A stretch of 64,000 bases of DNA from Diphasiastrum complanatum (GCA_029204225.1 CM055095.1:29082845-29146844); one strand, 5' to 3'. Shown: positions 1-11,262, counted from the first letter of the stretch. Made by a program: numbers and translations. The notes: a model not told the origin generated them from the sequence alone.

Positions 1-376
1 CGTATCTGATGGTATCCTGATCTTAGATCTATCTTGGTAAAATATTTAGCACCACCAAGATAATCTATTAGGTCATCCATCCACGGCAGTGGATATCTAT
101 TCTTAATAGTTACCTTGTTCAATTTCTTATAATCGACACAAAACCTTAAGTCCCATCCTTCTTGGCAACTAGAACCACTGGTGATGCCCAAGGAGACTTA
201 CTAGGTTGTACCCACCCCTTCTTCAAGTAATCATGTAAATGCCTACTTACCTCAACCTCTTCCAATGCACTCATCCAATAAGGACGTTGTGCGATCGGAA
301 TTGAACCAAGTATAAGGTCGATTTTATGATCAACTGTCCTTTCAGATGGTAAACCTACAAGAAGGTCTAAAAAAAC
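1..376 (-). pseudogene. Ty3/gypsy reverse transcriptase fragment
   Basis: Reading the minus strand gives the N-terminal half of a Ty3/gypsy [11 protein letters not shown], then [11 protein letters not shown], then [18 protein letters not shown] and [12 protein letters not shown] at the window edge. These are RT fingers/palm motifs of the gypsy class (the catalytic YXDD box would lie beyond position 1). There is a frameshift near position 150, between KDGT and LRFC, so this piece is not functional. It stops abruptly at 376, where the end of a family-A Copia LTR begins. Confidence 0.85.
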
Positions 377-1411
377 TGCCGCGGAAGTGAGACTGTCTCT
401 GTTTTCATCTTCTTCTTTTCAATCGCGAACGATTCTGTGTCTTTGGATTTTCCTTTGCATGGAAGTTGTTTACAAGATCCCAGACACGCGACTGCACATC
501 ACAGAACACATTCTATTCCAGCAATCAAGACACACAGCACAAGACAAGGAGATACACGAAAATAGAGCGATTGTATTATCATTTTAGTTTTAGAACAAGA
601 TCATCAGTGTCTCGCTTGTTGGCAGAATGACACTCTACTCTTTCATTGTGTTCTGCTCGTTGGCAGACTTTCATGCACAGCTCTAGTATTTTTACTTTCC
701 TGCTCTACCCGTTATGATCCAGAAAGGAACTGGTGTTCTATCCCCTGTTCTTCGTAGAATCTTGAGAATTCTGTGTTTTTGTATCCTGGTAGCTCCGCTT
801 GGCCTAAATGTGTTTGCAGTTGTAGGGTGCCGATGCCCTTGACATCATGTCTGCTTCCATCGCCTAGAATCACCGCTCTGTCATTTTCAAGTTTGCGAAA
901 GTTGATCAAGATCCTCTTGTTGCAGGTTATGTGAGATGTTGCTCCTGAATCAACGACCACATCATAGTCATGTTCGGAGTCGCTTGTTGAAGCTTCGTCG
1001 AGTATCGTGAAAGCTTCGTCACCTCTTTCTGCATCTTTAGATGATTCTGCAACGTTTGCCTTTTCAGCTTTGTTTTTTTTTTTTTGGGTTATATCTACAG
1101 TCATATGCAGAATGCCCTTTCTTCTTGTAGTGCATGCAAGGTATTGTTGGGTTGAACCAGCATTTGTTGGCCGTATGGCCTGGTTTGTGGCAATGATCGC
1201 AGGAAGAAGATTGTTGATTCGAGGACTTCGTCTTCTCAAATCTTAGTTTGTTTTTGTTCATCTTCTTTCCTTTCGTGAAGAGAGCCTTCTCTTGATCACT
1301 GCTTCCCTCTCCTTCATCTCTCATCAGTCTCTCATCAGTGACAAGACTGACTGCTTTGTTGAATGTCATATCTGGTAGACTTGAATCCAAAAGGGCCTTT
1401 TGTAAAGATTT
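377..1411 (-). mobile_element. Rearranged Copia element A1 (3' LTR end, IN scrap, PR, gag)
   Basis: On the minus strand the order is gag zinc knuckles, protease, a short integrase scrap, then the last ~340 bp of an LTR (377-716). The LTR portion matches the terminal part of the complete family-A LTR at 9683-10504, including the ...CCGCGGCA-like 3' end. The LTR start (TGTCAGAAATGG) and its upstream half are missing, most of IN and all of RT/RNase H are deleted, and gag is truncated at about 1411. It is a deletion derivative produced by recombination. Confidence 0.8.
717..1411 (-). pseudogene. Copia gag-protease-integrase remnant of A1
   Basis: The gag part (about 1064-1411) has two retroviral zinc knuckles: CDHCHKPGHTANKC, which is canonical CX2CX4HX4C, and CMHYKKKGHSAYDC, in which the second Cys is Tyr. 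After a frame change the protease active-site region VVDSGATSHIT follows, then GDGSRHDVKGIGTLQL. The frame then jumps into FSRFYEEQGIEHQF, which belongs to the integrase core several hundred residues downstream in an intact Copia polyprotein, and runs into the LTR. The jump marks a large internal deletion. Copia assignment follows from the PR-before-IN order. Confidence 0.8.
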
Positions 1412-1490
1412 TTTTTTTTACTTTTCAAAGATTTTATGTCCACATGGCCCAATGGTGTGTTTCCATGTGTGCTAGACCGTAACGGTGGCG

Positions 1491-2505
1491 GCCCAACTTC
1501 AATTTCGGACAGCCACTTCTGAGATAAACCAATTACACTAAAATTCAAATTGAAGTGGGTCGGAAACCCGAGGCCATGTCCTCGCGCATATGTCGTCGTG
1601 TCGCGTCATGCCTCACCATGCGGAAGGCAGGTGGAGTGAGCACATGTGGAGGAGAAAAATAGATTGCCTCTAGTAAAATATTTGTGGCATATCTTTACAC
1701 CATTACGTAGATGATGAAAAATCGCACACTTTCTCTTTTTGGATCACTTCAATCTGACACACGGTTAAAAAGTTATGGCCATCTGAAGATTCATACCCTA
1801 GTTGATATTGAAGCCGAGCGACCTAGACTTCTTCTCATCGAACATAATGCTCTGGTCCCATAGCTCCGATATCTCAGCCACGCGACCAGAGCATTACGCT
1901 CAATGAGAAAAGTCCATGGGTCTCCTAGCTCCAATATCTCAGTCACACGACCAAAGTATTATGTTCAATGAGAACAGGTCATGGTCGCTCGGCTCCGATA
2001 TTAGGTAGGGTATGAATCTCCAGGCTGCCATAACTTTAAACCGTCTGTTGGATTGAAGTGATCCAAAAGGCAAAAGTGTGTGGTTTTTCATTATCTATGC
2101 AATGGTGTAAATAGATGCTACAATATCTCATCCACACGACCAGAGTACTATATTCAGTGAGAACAGGTAATGGGTCGCTCGGCTCCGATATCAGGTCAGG
2201 TATGAATCTTCAGAGTGCCATAACTTTTTAACCGTGTGTCGGATTGAAGTGATCCAAAAAGCAAAAGTGTGCAGTTTTTTATGATCTACGTAATGGTATA
2301 AAGAGATGCTACAGATATTTTACCAGAGGCAAGCTATTTTCCTCCTCCACATGTGGTCACTCCACCTGCCTTCCGCATGGTGAGGCATGATGCGACACGA
2401 CGACATATGCGCGAGGACATGGCCTCGGGTTTCTGACCCACTTCAATTTGAGTTTTAGTGTAATTGGTTTATCTCAGAAGTGGTTGTCCGAAATTGAAGT
2501 TGGGC
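1491..2505. mobile_element. Foldback element with ~370-bp inverted arms
   Basis: The sequence from 1491 (gcccaacttcaatttcgg) to about 1860 recurs as its reverse complement from 2505 back to about 2136. The first ~300 bp of the arms align without obvious gaps at roughly 90 percent identity. The centre (1861-2135) is not palindromic, but 1982-2126 and 2169-2312 are direct repeats, so the right half carries an extra copy of an internal block. There is no coding capacity. The 9 bp on each side (acggtggcg and agtctaatg) do not match, so no target-site duplication is visible. Long inverted arms suggest a Mutator-like or foldback non-autonomous transposon; the family is inferred. Confidence 0.75.
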
Positions 2506-3087
2506 AGTCTAATGATGTTCTTTCTCTACATTCTTAAAGGGCCCATATTGAGTCCGAAGTTCCCCTAATGAAAACGGTTTTGAAGTTCTATTTTTTGTCA
2601 TTTTGAAGTTTTGATTTAGACACCTGTAAATCTGATAACCAAATCTAAAAAGTAAAGTTTTCATAGAACTTTATTAGTTTTCCATTTCTAGTCAGTAGTT
2701 TCATGGATTCGAAGAACTAGGAAAGTGAGAAATGTGAAAATTTGTGTTGAATTTGAAATGAAAAATGGAAATGGAAATGGAATTGGAATGGGAACTTTAT
2801 GTAAACATTAGCTTGAAGTAGTTAATTGAAGTTTATATAAAAATTAGTTTTGATTTTTGCTTTGGATTGAGACAAAAATAGGATGGAGCTTGGATTGAGC
2901 TAGTTTTCTCTTAAGCTTGGATTGAGCTTGCAAAAAGTAGGGAGCTTACAAACATTAAGTATTGAATGACTACAAGTAAATGCTTTTATTTGCATTGGAT
3001 TATTACATAATTGAAGCATTGCTATCATTCTAATTAGAATTACTTGTTGTTGTATTTGCATAATAGGAAAACACACAAACAACTCCA
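2506..3087. other. No gene seen (582 bp)
   Basis: AT-rich DNA with simple-sequence stretches such as the ggaaatggaaatgg run near 2768. No ORF with recognisable similarity and no LTR end was found. It separates the foldback element from a gypsy gag remnant. Confidence 0.5.
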
Positions 3088-4642
3088 ATGGATCAAACCA
3101 ATGAAAACCCATTATTTAATCCATCAAACCATCCAATGTGGCACAAGCTCTTGAACTTTTATACCAACTAATTTAAGCCACTAATAAAAAGCTTCTTGAA
3201 ACTAATCAAAGGGACCAAGACTTAGAGTCTAGGTTAGCCAACCAAAAGAAGCATGTAGTTCCACCTCCCATAAAATTGTTTAAGGGGGAGAAGAAAGACA
3301 GGAACTTACAAGTGGTAAGTTCATGGCTTAATGTATGGAACAAATATTTTGGCATGAACCAATTCCCTAAATGTGAAAAGTTGTCCACTATAACTATGTT
3401 CCTTGAAAGAAGAACGTATGGTGGGATGACCTAGTTGCAAAAGGCAATCAACCTTGTACATGGGATGATTTTTGCATAGCTTTTAGGAAATACTTTCTAC
3501 CACTATTAGATGACTATGAACACTTTCAAAAGTTGAGTCATTTAACATTGAATAAAGGTCTGAAATAATTTATTCAAGATTTTCATGAGTACTTGAATCC
3601 ACTTTATAGTGACATTCCACCAAAGGTACAAATGTTAATGTTTATTGATGGTTCACCAAAAGATTACCAAGTGGATGTTCGTAGGAACCATCCAAAAATC
3701 CTAGAGGATGCTATTAGGGCTGCAAAGTATTTTAATGACACACCTAAGCCATCTAGGGGTCACCAGCCTAATGAGCCAAAGAAAGGTTTTCAATTCAAGA
3801 GGAAGGATAGGGAAGTTGTTAATAAAACACATCCCAATTCTAACAATCCTAAGAAAATCAAGAAAAACTTTAAAAACCATCAGGGTGGCAAAGATATAGC
3901 TTAAGCTCATAAGAAGAACCTGTGCTTCAAGTGCAATGGCGAGGGTCACCTTGCACAAGATTGCGTAAAAAAACCAGCTTCTATTCTAGGTAATCTATCT
4001 CGAAGTAATGAGATGGATGTATGTTTCTTTCTTTAATTTTTGGACCTAATGACCTTACTTGCATTAAAGGTAAAGTTAAAGATCAAGTTGTTAATGTCCT
4101 TTTTGACACAGGATCCACTTACATCTTTATTAATGTAAATTTGGTGTAGATGCTAAATCTTCCTACCCGAAAAAGTGAGAAAAAATATTATGTGACAATG
4201 ACATCGGCAAATAATTCCAAGTTTATGGATTATGTTGTTCTTGATGTAGAGTTACACATTCAGGATTACTCTGAAAAACTAGAATTCCATGTTGTTGCAT
4301 TAGCTAATGTAGATATCGTTCTCGGGCAACAATGGCATTTTGATAAGAATAACTCATTGAGAATTCATTTTGTTGAAAAATCTTTATCTTTTGTGCATGA
4401 GAATTCTTTGATTAAGATCAAGGCTAGTTTGTGTTAACACGAAAAATGTTAATCCTTATTCTAAACAGGAACTTAATTCAATAATAAAGAATTCTGATTT
4501 TAAAGTTTATTTATGTATTCATAATGATTTCATTTGCTGCAATGATAAAAAAACTTAACATAAATGCCATGAATATACCCAGTGAGAACACTACAGAGTT
4601 TGAAGCCTATAATGAACTTAGATAGGAATTCAATGATGTTTT
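3088..4642 (+). pseudogene. Ty3/gypsy gag-protease remnant
   Basis: A candidate gag start at 3088 (MDQTNENPLF) is followed, across several frame changes, by the gag core at about 3255-3600 (KLFKGEKKDRNLQVVSSWL, then NKYFGMNQFP). Next come LNPLYSDIPPKVQ and a canonical zinc knuckle, CFKCNGEGHLAQDC, at about 3922-3963. At 4021-4437 a retropepsin-like domain reads VNVLFDTGSTYIFIN with the DTG active site, then DIVLGQQW. Stop codons at 3902 and 4147 and a frameshift before the knuckle break the polyprotein. The sequence ends at an EFNDVF linker, normally just before RT, where a Copia LTR interrupts it at 4643. Confidence 0.85.
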
Positions 4643-5324
4643 TGTTAGAAATGGTGGACTCCTGCAACTTTGTCACAGCACGAACAAGAAACAAAGGTCA
4701 AACGAGAACGATTTGCGACAGTCAACGTGTCTTTGACTCGAAGCATGAACGATTCACAAATCATTCGTGAATCGTAAACACATCTCGAGAATCGCAAACC
4801 GCAAAGGGACACAAAACAAAAAACTATGAAAGAAATGAAAAGAACAAAAGCAAACTGGAGATTACGAAACAAACGAAAAAGAATCTTTCGCGCTGCCACC
4901 TGGATGCTCAACGGGCTTCACGCCCAGCTGAAACGAGTGGCAATGACATAGACTAACTAACTAGTTGATTAGCGTAACTAGTCTTGTGATTCTACGTTTA
5001 GCTATCTTGTAAACTCCACACAGTGGAAGTATATACTATCCTTTCTGGATCATAACTAAGAATCTAAATACAGAGATCTGTAAGAGACAGAGAGAGACGT
5101 AGCGAGTAGAGCAGGATATTAAAAATACTAGTGTTGTGCATGAAAGTCTACCAACAAGCAGGACACAACGAAAGAGCAGAGTGTCATTCCGCCAACGAGC
5201 GAGACACTAATGATCTCGCTCTAAAATTAAATTGATAATACAGTTGCTCTATTTTCGTGTATCTCCTTGTCTTGTGCTGTGTGTCTTGATTGCTAAAATA
5301 GAATGTGTTCTGTGATGTGCAGTT
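4643..5324 (+). repeat. Truncated family-A Copia LTR (A2)
   Basis: Begins TGTTAGAAATGGTGGACTCC and matches, in reverse orientation, the complete family-A LTR at 9683-10504 for most of its length. It lacks the last ~140 bp (the CCGCGACA end) and has no primer-binding site after it. It cuts the gypsy gag-protease at the EFNDVF codons. Instead of sense gag, the sequence downstream is antisense gag, so the junction at about 5324 is an inversion or recombination breakpoint. Confidence 0.85.
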
Positions 5325-5830
5325 GATGAGCATTCTCATTGGCTAATAGGACGTCAGTAGAGATTTCAGTACATCAGTTGTTGTGGTGTTGGGACCGGGT
5401 GCTCCTATCCTGATGTAGCGAGTTGAGCGAAGATCATTCAGATCTTCTCAACGTGCTGATCCAACTGGTTGCCATCCCACCATATTGATTGCAGTTGATT
5501 GTAAAGGTGCATGACTGAAGCTGTAGTCCTCACTTCATACTTCATACTTCTGTAGTCCTCACTTTCCGATGCTACATGGCTGCTTTCACAGTCTTCAATC
5601 TACATAAGTAGATCTTCATTTATGGATGAAACAATGATCGTCATTGCGCACTCATCTTTTCTGATCCATTCAACTCTCCTTGGATCTCTCTCTGGAGACT
5701 GCACCTTTGAGAGCTTGGTCACCAGCCAGATGTCTTCGCCCTTCAGAAGCGTTTTGATTTTGAATTTCTAGATTCTGTAATTTGCACCATCGAGACTGAT
5801 TGCTACTCTCCTGACAAATCCATCAGAATT
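5325..5830 (-). pseudogene. Copia gag fragment
   Basis: Minus-strand reading gives a Copia gag N-terminal region: ISLDGANYRI, KFKIKTLLKGEDIWLVTKLS, then VEWIRKDECAMTIIVSSIN. Across frame changes it continues with SVMHLYNQLQSIWWDGNQLD and MIFAQLATSG, the UBN2-type gag core. It matches the gag scrap of A3 at 9500-9617, so it belongs to family A. A short duplicated stretch (acttcatacttcatacttc) and several stops break it. Its orientation is opposite to the adjoining A2 LTR. Confidence 0.75.
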
Positions 5831-5979
5831 GGTATCCTCCCTAATGTATGCATAAAGTTACACTATTTTTTCCTTCCTACATTGCCATTTTCATGAAACT
5901 AGTACGTAGAAAGGTGTAACTAATGAAGTTTTTATAAAAGCTTCACTTTTTAGATCTGATTTTCAGATTCCTCAAAAAT
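5831..5979. other. Junction between A2 gag and element B
   Basis: AT-rich spacer where the 3' LTR of element B would be expected. It shows no similarity to B's own LTR at 8357-8936, so that LTR is lost. Confidence 0.4.
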
Positions 5980-6570
5980 CTAGCTTGGTAAATCTAGCAT
6001 AGATCTATCTATAACTCCAAGAGCCAATCTTAATTTAACAAATGGATCTTTAGGCAATGCCTTGGTGAGTATATCAACAATGCAATCTGATGATGAAACA
6101 TGAATAAGCTTGATCTCCTCTGCTTGCACTTTCTCCCTCACAAAATGATGTGAAATCTCAATGTGGTTTGTTCGAGCATGGAAGACTGGATTGTTTGCAA
6201 GTTGTTGAGCTACTTGATTGTCACAATATATGCATGGAATGTCTTCATCCTCGATCACATGTAGCTCCTCCAAAAGCCTTTTAAGCCAAAGAACCTCCTT
6301 TGTTGTTGTTGTCATAGCTTTATACTCGGATTCTGTTGATGAAAGAGAGATGGTATCTTGCATTTCGGAAAGCCAAGATTTAGCTCCTCCACATAAGAAT
6401 GTAGCAAATTCACTTATGGATCTTCTATCCATCTTGTCACCTGCAAAACTTCAGTCCGAATATGCTCTTAAACAAATATCATTCCTTTCATAAACTATGC
6501 CAAAGTCTTTTGTAGTCGAGATGTACCTTAACACTCTTTTTGCTCCTTTCCAATGACATATTAATGGACT
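5980..6570 (-). pseudogene. Copia RT C-terminus and RNase H of element B
   Basis: Starts at the deletion junction with HWKGAKRVLRYISTTKDFG, the connection region before RNase H. After a frame change near 6440 an uninterrupted 150-codon RNase H follows (5980-6432). It carries KMDRRSISEF, LSSTESEYKAM, the CDNQVA segment, NPVFHARTNHIEISHHFVRE and VDILTKALPKDPF. The motifs look conserved, but RNase H without the RT palm cannot work alone. Confidence 0.85.
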
Positions 6571-7757
6571 TAAGATAGAACACGATCCATGCTTGAAATG
6601 TACATCTAATCCACTATCCATAAGTTGTCCTACACTCAACAAGTTCTTTGTAATTGAAGGTACATAAAGAACATTGTCTAGATCTATTTTTTTAGATGAT
6701 CTAAAGGAATGGATCCAACACCTACAATCTCACATTCTTGATCACTTGTAGTGAAGATAAATCTCTTAGAACTATTGTAAGAAAGTAGATTAGAAATAGT
6801 CTTTTTGGTGAGTCATGTGAGAGCTTGCCCCACTATCAATCCACCAAGTGTCTTGATTAGATGTCTGTGGTGAGGATACCATCAAAGATAGATTGCCTTC
6901 TTCCTCCTCCTCCTCAAGCACAAGATTGCCTTGATTGTCCTTCTCTTGGGCATTCTTCTTCTTGTAGCACTTGGATGCAAAATGTCCCTTTTTTTCACAA
7001 AAGAAACACTTTAGCTTCTTCTTGTCCTTCTTGCTCTTGACTTTGCAACTTGATACTCCATCTTTGCTCTCCATCTCCATGTCTTGAGTCTTCTTGGATG
7101 GAAACTTTTTCTTCTTGCCTTTTAAGGAAAAGTTAGCTTTTTCATCACCATCATTCAAAGATAAGGAACTCATCCTACTTTTGATATGAAGCATTCTACT
7201 CTCCTTACAAGCACACTTTGAAGTTTTTCAATACTAGGAAGTGAATCTTGAATAGCAAAGGTTTGAACAAGATTGAAATAATCATCTCCTAATCCATTCA
7301 AAATGATATGAACTAATTCATCATCTTTGATTTTATCATCTATAGAAGACAACTCCTTATTCAAAGATTTGATTCTAAAGACATAATTTTGGGCACTTTT
7401 ACTACTTCCTTTCATGCTTTGAAGGATTTGATTCCTAACCATGAGTATCCTCGAAGTATTCTTGGATCCATAAATTGCTTTTAATGTATCCCATGCCTCT
7501 TTGGATGTGGTACAAGGTGAGATTTCCTTCAAAAGTTCATTACTTACATTCATCTTTATGCAATGTAATGCAACTCTACATCTCTTTTTTTACTTTACCA
7601 ATTCAACTCCTCCTTGAGGTTCTACTTCCACCTCAACTACTATATCATAAAGATCAAGAAGTACAATCAAAGACTCCATTCGAACTATCCAAGTAGGATA
7701 ATTAGTGGATGTAAGCCTTTCACTAGCTTCAATAAAAAAACCACCCATTGATGCCAT
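6570..7757 (-). pseudogene. Copia gag-protease of element B
   Basis: The likely start at 7757 gives MASMGGFFIEASERLTSTNY. The UBN2-type gag core follows (CTTSKEAWDTLKAIYGSKNT, then IILNGLGDDYFNLVQTFA). After a frame change near 7190 come a lysine-rich stretch, a canonical knuckle CFFCEKKGHFASKC and the protease active site WWIDSGASSHMTH. Stops near 6790 and 6690 precede LYVPSITKNLLSVGQLMDSG, which provides an empty-site comparison for the short insertion in C2. Confidence 0.85.
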
Positions 7758-8340
7758 TTTTGAATGTGAAAAAGCACTAGTAACTCTTATGGTTTCTCTA
7801 AGAGATCTGAACCTGAAGTCTTCTAGAAATTAGAAAGCTTATAGACACAATTTTATCACTCATGAACCAATCTAGAATGATGAAAATTTAGATTCTAGTC
7901 TCAAACTTGCAAAATCACTCGTTATTCTATGATTTTAGCAATACCTCTCTTCAACTTCAACATGCACTCAAAAAATCAAAGAAAATCATTTAATGCTCCT
8001 AATTCAAACTTCAATTCTAATTTTTTGGCTGATCTAATCCAAGAATTAATCAAGGGATTAGAATCTCTATTGAAAATGCTTGATTTTGCACTAAAAATCT
8101 CTCAAATTGGGTGTGTGAGTCAAATTGTACAAATTTTTGAATTTTCTCAATGAAAACTGGAGCTGTACGGCCTCACACGTGTGAAAAGTGTTCCTACAGC
8201 CCACAACAAGTTCTGGTCCAAAAATTTTGAGAATACCTATCAAATCCAACTCGCTACCCAAAAATTAGCTAGTTTCCAAAAACTTGCTAATTTTGGCTTG
8301 ATTTGGATCAACCCTATCAATTTCAATAAAACCTCTTGTA

Positions 8341-8356
8341 CTTGGCTCTGGTACCA
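8341..8356 (-). promoter_or_regulatory. Primer-binding site of element B
   Basis: Minus-strand TGGTACCAGAGCCAAG is complementary to the 3' end of plant initiator Met-tRNA (one mismatch to the usual TGGTATCAGAGC). It lies directly next to the LTR end. Confidence 0.85.
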
Positions 8357-8936
8357 TGTGGAAAAAGTACAAAATGGACCAAGAGTGGATCCTGATCTGA
8401 TCCTCAAGAGGGATTGGATGTTAGATTTACTTGATCTATCAATCTACATAAGATTAAGATCAATCTAGATCAATTCTAGACATAAAAACCTAACAAGAAC
8501 AATCATTAATGAAGGTAGATGTACTTGTCGGTTTCACATGTGTGAAACCATGTCAGAGTACGGACTCCAACCTGAAAATAAAATACACTATGATAGAACC
8601 TCAAAACAATCAAAACAAATGTAGACAAATAGAGAGAATTACACAAAATTGCTTCCAAAATCAAGATTGATGTTTCATGTTGATTGTGGCCAAATATGCC
8701 TCTATATACACTTTTTGGAGCACGAGGTACTGATCATGCATCAGATCCCACACGTGTGAGGATGATTTGTCATCATCATGCAATTTTGACACTTGGATCA
8801 AACTTTCTATTTTGGGCATTTTTGGTTCAATTTCCTACTATATGGAGACCTTCATGGAAATTTTCTAGAAGCAAAAACACGCCTACTTCAGCTTATTCCA
8901 CACGTGTGAGCTGTCCTCTACACATGGGATGTGACA
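8357..8936 (-). repeat. 5' LTR of element B (580 bp)
   Basis: On the minus strand it starts TGTCACATCCC and ends TTTTTCCACA, directly before the primer-binding site, giving the standard TG...CA ends. It contains several palindromes built on CACACGTGTG (8530 with an AT centre, 8750, 8900). No second copy exists in the window. Confidence 0.8.
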
Positions 8937-9000
8937 CCTAACTAAATAATTTGGCTCATGCAATCAATAGATTGATGTCATGTGTCATATATCTAGAAAA

Positions 9001-9617
9001 CTAGTTTTTGGCCTTTTTAGCCACTAGAACTTGAATTAAATCTTCATAGCCTTCAGGCTGCTTCATGAAGATTTCCTCATCTAGATCTCTGTGGAGAAAG
9101 GCTGTTTGCACGTCAATCTGGTGAATTTTCAGATTGTGTTGTGTGGCGTATGTAAGGAGTAGTCGTATGCTTGTCATCTTGACCATCGGCGAATATGTGT
9201 CGAAATAATCAACACCATATCTCTGCGTGTAGCCCTTCGCGACAAGCCTTGCTTTGTAGCGGCCAATGGTGCCATCCGATTTCATCTTTTTCTTGTACAC
9301 TTACTTGCAGTCGACTATTTTTTTGTTTTCTGGCAATGGCTCTTATGTCCATGCCTCGTTTCGCCTCATCGACTCGATCTCCTGTGACATTGCCTACTTC
9401 CAGAATTCTCCCTCTAGACTCTGGATAGATTCTTGGTATGTTGTTGGCTCTTCAGTGAAGCTGCAATATTCGAGCTGTGTATCTTCGCTCCACTGAAGAT
9501 TGTCAGAGTAACGGTGATGCCTTTGCTCTTCAGAAGTGTTTTGATTTTGAATTTCTAGATCTCATAAATTGCACCGTCAAGACTGATTGCTACTCTTGTC
9601 TGGATTGTTGTAGCCAT
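9001..9617 (-). pseudogene. Copia gag/RT remnant of A3
   Basis: The ATG at 9617 opens MATTIQTRVAISLDGAIYEI, then a stop, then KFKIKTLLKSKG (gag N-terminus). It then passes into SDNLQWSEDTQLEY and AMSQEIDSMRRNEAW, the linker before RT. RT follows: [60 protein letters not shown] and MKQPEGYEDL, where it is cut off. At least three in-frame stops lie before RT (two at Trp codons). The catalytic YVDD is not reached. Confidence 0.85.
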
Positions 9618-9670
9618 ATTGTGTTGTCTGGAAGAATCACTACTGGGATATCAGTAGTAAAAATTTGTGA

Positions 9671-9682
9671 GCTCTGATATCA
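9671..9682 (-). promoter_or_regulatory. Primer-binding site of A3
   Basis: Minus-strand TGATATCAGAGC is one base from the initiator Met-tRNA complement TGGTATCAGAGC and adjoins the LTR. Confidence 0.85.
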
Positions 9683-10504
9683 TGTCGCGGAAGCAAAAAC
9701 TATTCGGTGTCGCGAAAGCGAAACTGTTTCTTTTTCGTTTTCGTATTCGCGAACAATTTTGTGTCTTTGAATTTTCTTTTGCGCGGAAGCTTCACAGGAA
9801 CCTAGACACATGACTGCACAACACAGAACACATTTCATTCTAGCAATCAACACAGACAGCACAAGACAAGGAGATGCACAAAAATAGAGCGACTTTATTA
9901 TCAGTTTAATTTAAGAGCGAGATCGTCAATGTCTCGCTTGTTGGTGGAATGACACTCTGCTCCTTCGCTGTGTTCTGCTCGTTGGCAGACTTTCATGCAC
10001 AGCTCTAGTATTTTTCTTTTCTACTCTACTCGCTACGTCTCTTTTTGTATCTTACAGTAATTCTGTCTATTCAGATATATCTTTTAGGATCCAGAGAGGA
10101 TAGTTTATACCTCCACAGTGTGGAGTTTACAAGATGGCTAAACGCAGAAATCACAAGACTAGTTAAGGCTAATCAACTAATCAGTTACAATCTGTCGTTG
10201 CCACTCGTTTCACCTGGGCGTGAAGTCTATGACTCCAAGCCCATTGAGCTGGCAGTTGGCAGCACGAAAGATTCCCCTTCGTTTGTTTCGTTTTCTTCTT
10301 TCGCTCTTTTCGTTTCTTTCGTAATATTTCGTTTTGCGTCCCTTTGCGGTTTCTGGTTCTGGAGGTATGTTTACGATTCACGAATGATTCGCGAATCGTT
10401 CGTGCTTCGAGTCAAGGCACGTTGACTATCGTGAATTCTTCTCATTCGATTTTCGTTTCGTATTTGTGTTGCGGCAAAGTTGCAGGAGTTCACCATTTCT
10501 GACA
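9683..10504 (-). repeat. Complete family-A Copia LTR (822 bp)
   Basis: On the minus strand it starts TGTCAGAAATGG at 10504 and ends CCGCGACA at 9683, next to the primer-binding site. It is the reference for the partial copies at 377-716 (same strand) and 4643-5324 (opposite strand). It has unusual internal runs of short direct and inverted motifs such as cgattcacgaatgattcgcgaatcg near 10374-10400. Confidence 0.9.
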
Positions 10505-10996
10505 ACATCATGACCATCTAACTATTTACATTGAGTCATATGACCAAAACTAGTCAAGCTAGAATTGTGAATTTTTAACAAGACAGAATTTGCACTCTCA
10601 TTGATATTAAAATGAGTACGAGAGCATGAAGTAGTAACTTCAGCTTTGTTCATTGAGTGCAGTAGCACTGACAACAGACATTCTGATTAGAATTGAAAGA
10701 TTCAGAAGATTGTTCTTAACAATAACTTGATGATTATTAAGGACTAGCTTAAATATTATTTTTTGTCTATTCTTAGTGTTTGATATACTACAAATATCTA
10801 TAACTGATTAGCATTGAATGCTATCTAATACATTGATTACAATCGACTTGAAATCTTTAAATGTATAGACAAAAGTAGGCGGGCAGACTGTCAATGCCAC
10901 ATCGTGGGTTGGATTTCTGACCAACAATATCGGATTTGACAATGGGTGGAAAAATATACACTGGGTTGGGTTTAGGATTAAAAAAGAGTTAGAGGA
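10505..10996. other. No gene seen (492 bp)
   Basis: AT-rich sequence flanking the A3 LTR. It has no recognisable coding or LTR signal. Confidence 0.4.
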
Positions 10997-11262
10997 CGGG
11001 TTAGAATTTGGAGATCTAATTTACACCATTGGATGTGCCATGTCATATGGACCATTCCATCTCAATTGTCACTCTCTTATTGGTACATATGTCATCATTA
11101 ACACTAATTATAATTAGTGAAGAGGCCATCGGGTTAGAATTTGGAGATCTAATTTACACCATTGGATGTGCCATGTCATATGGACCATTCCATCTCAATT
11201 GTCACTCTCTTATTGGTACACATGTCATCATTAACACTAATTATAATTAGTGAAGAGGCCAT
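10997..11262. repeat. Tandem duplication, 2 x 133 bp
   Basis: The block beginning cgggttagaatttggagatc at 10997 is repeated from 11130. The two copies are nearly identical through gaagaggccatcgg at 11265. The only differences I see are in the first few bases and at one site near 11088 (tacatatg versus tacacatg). This is a recent local duplication with no recognised coding content. Confidence 0.9.

Larger units (their letters stand above)
5980..8936 (-). mobile_element. Copia element B with internal deletion, 3' LTR missing
   Basis: From right to left on the minus strand: 5' LTR (8357-8936), primer-binding site (8341-8356), ~580 bp leader, gag, protease and a pre-integrase segment. At about 6570 the frame is fused directly to the end of RT and RNase H. 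The integrase core and most of RT are absent. The fused reading frame is still open across the junction (VHFKHGSCSI then SPLICHWKGAKRVLRY). Proteins resemble those of C1 and C2. Confidence 0.85.
9001..10504 (-). mobile_element. Copia element A3, 5' half with internal deletion
   Basis: A complete 5' LTR (9683-10504), primer-binding site and gag start are followed on the minus strand by a jump into the region just before RT, then RT fingers ending at about 9005. Most of gag, all of PR and nearly all of IN are deleted between about 9500 and 9480. The 3' half of the element is missing. Confidence 0.85.

Noticed and set aside
1482-2514. 9-bp target duplication for the foldback element
   Set aside because: acggtggcg and agtctaatg do not match, so a Mutator assignment cannot be claimed.
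10997-11262. CRISPR or satellite array
   Set aside because: Only two tandem copies, no spacers, and a plant nuclear context.
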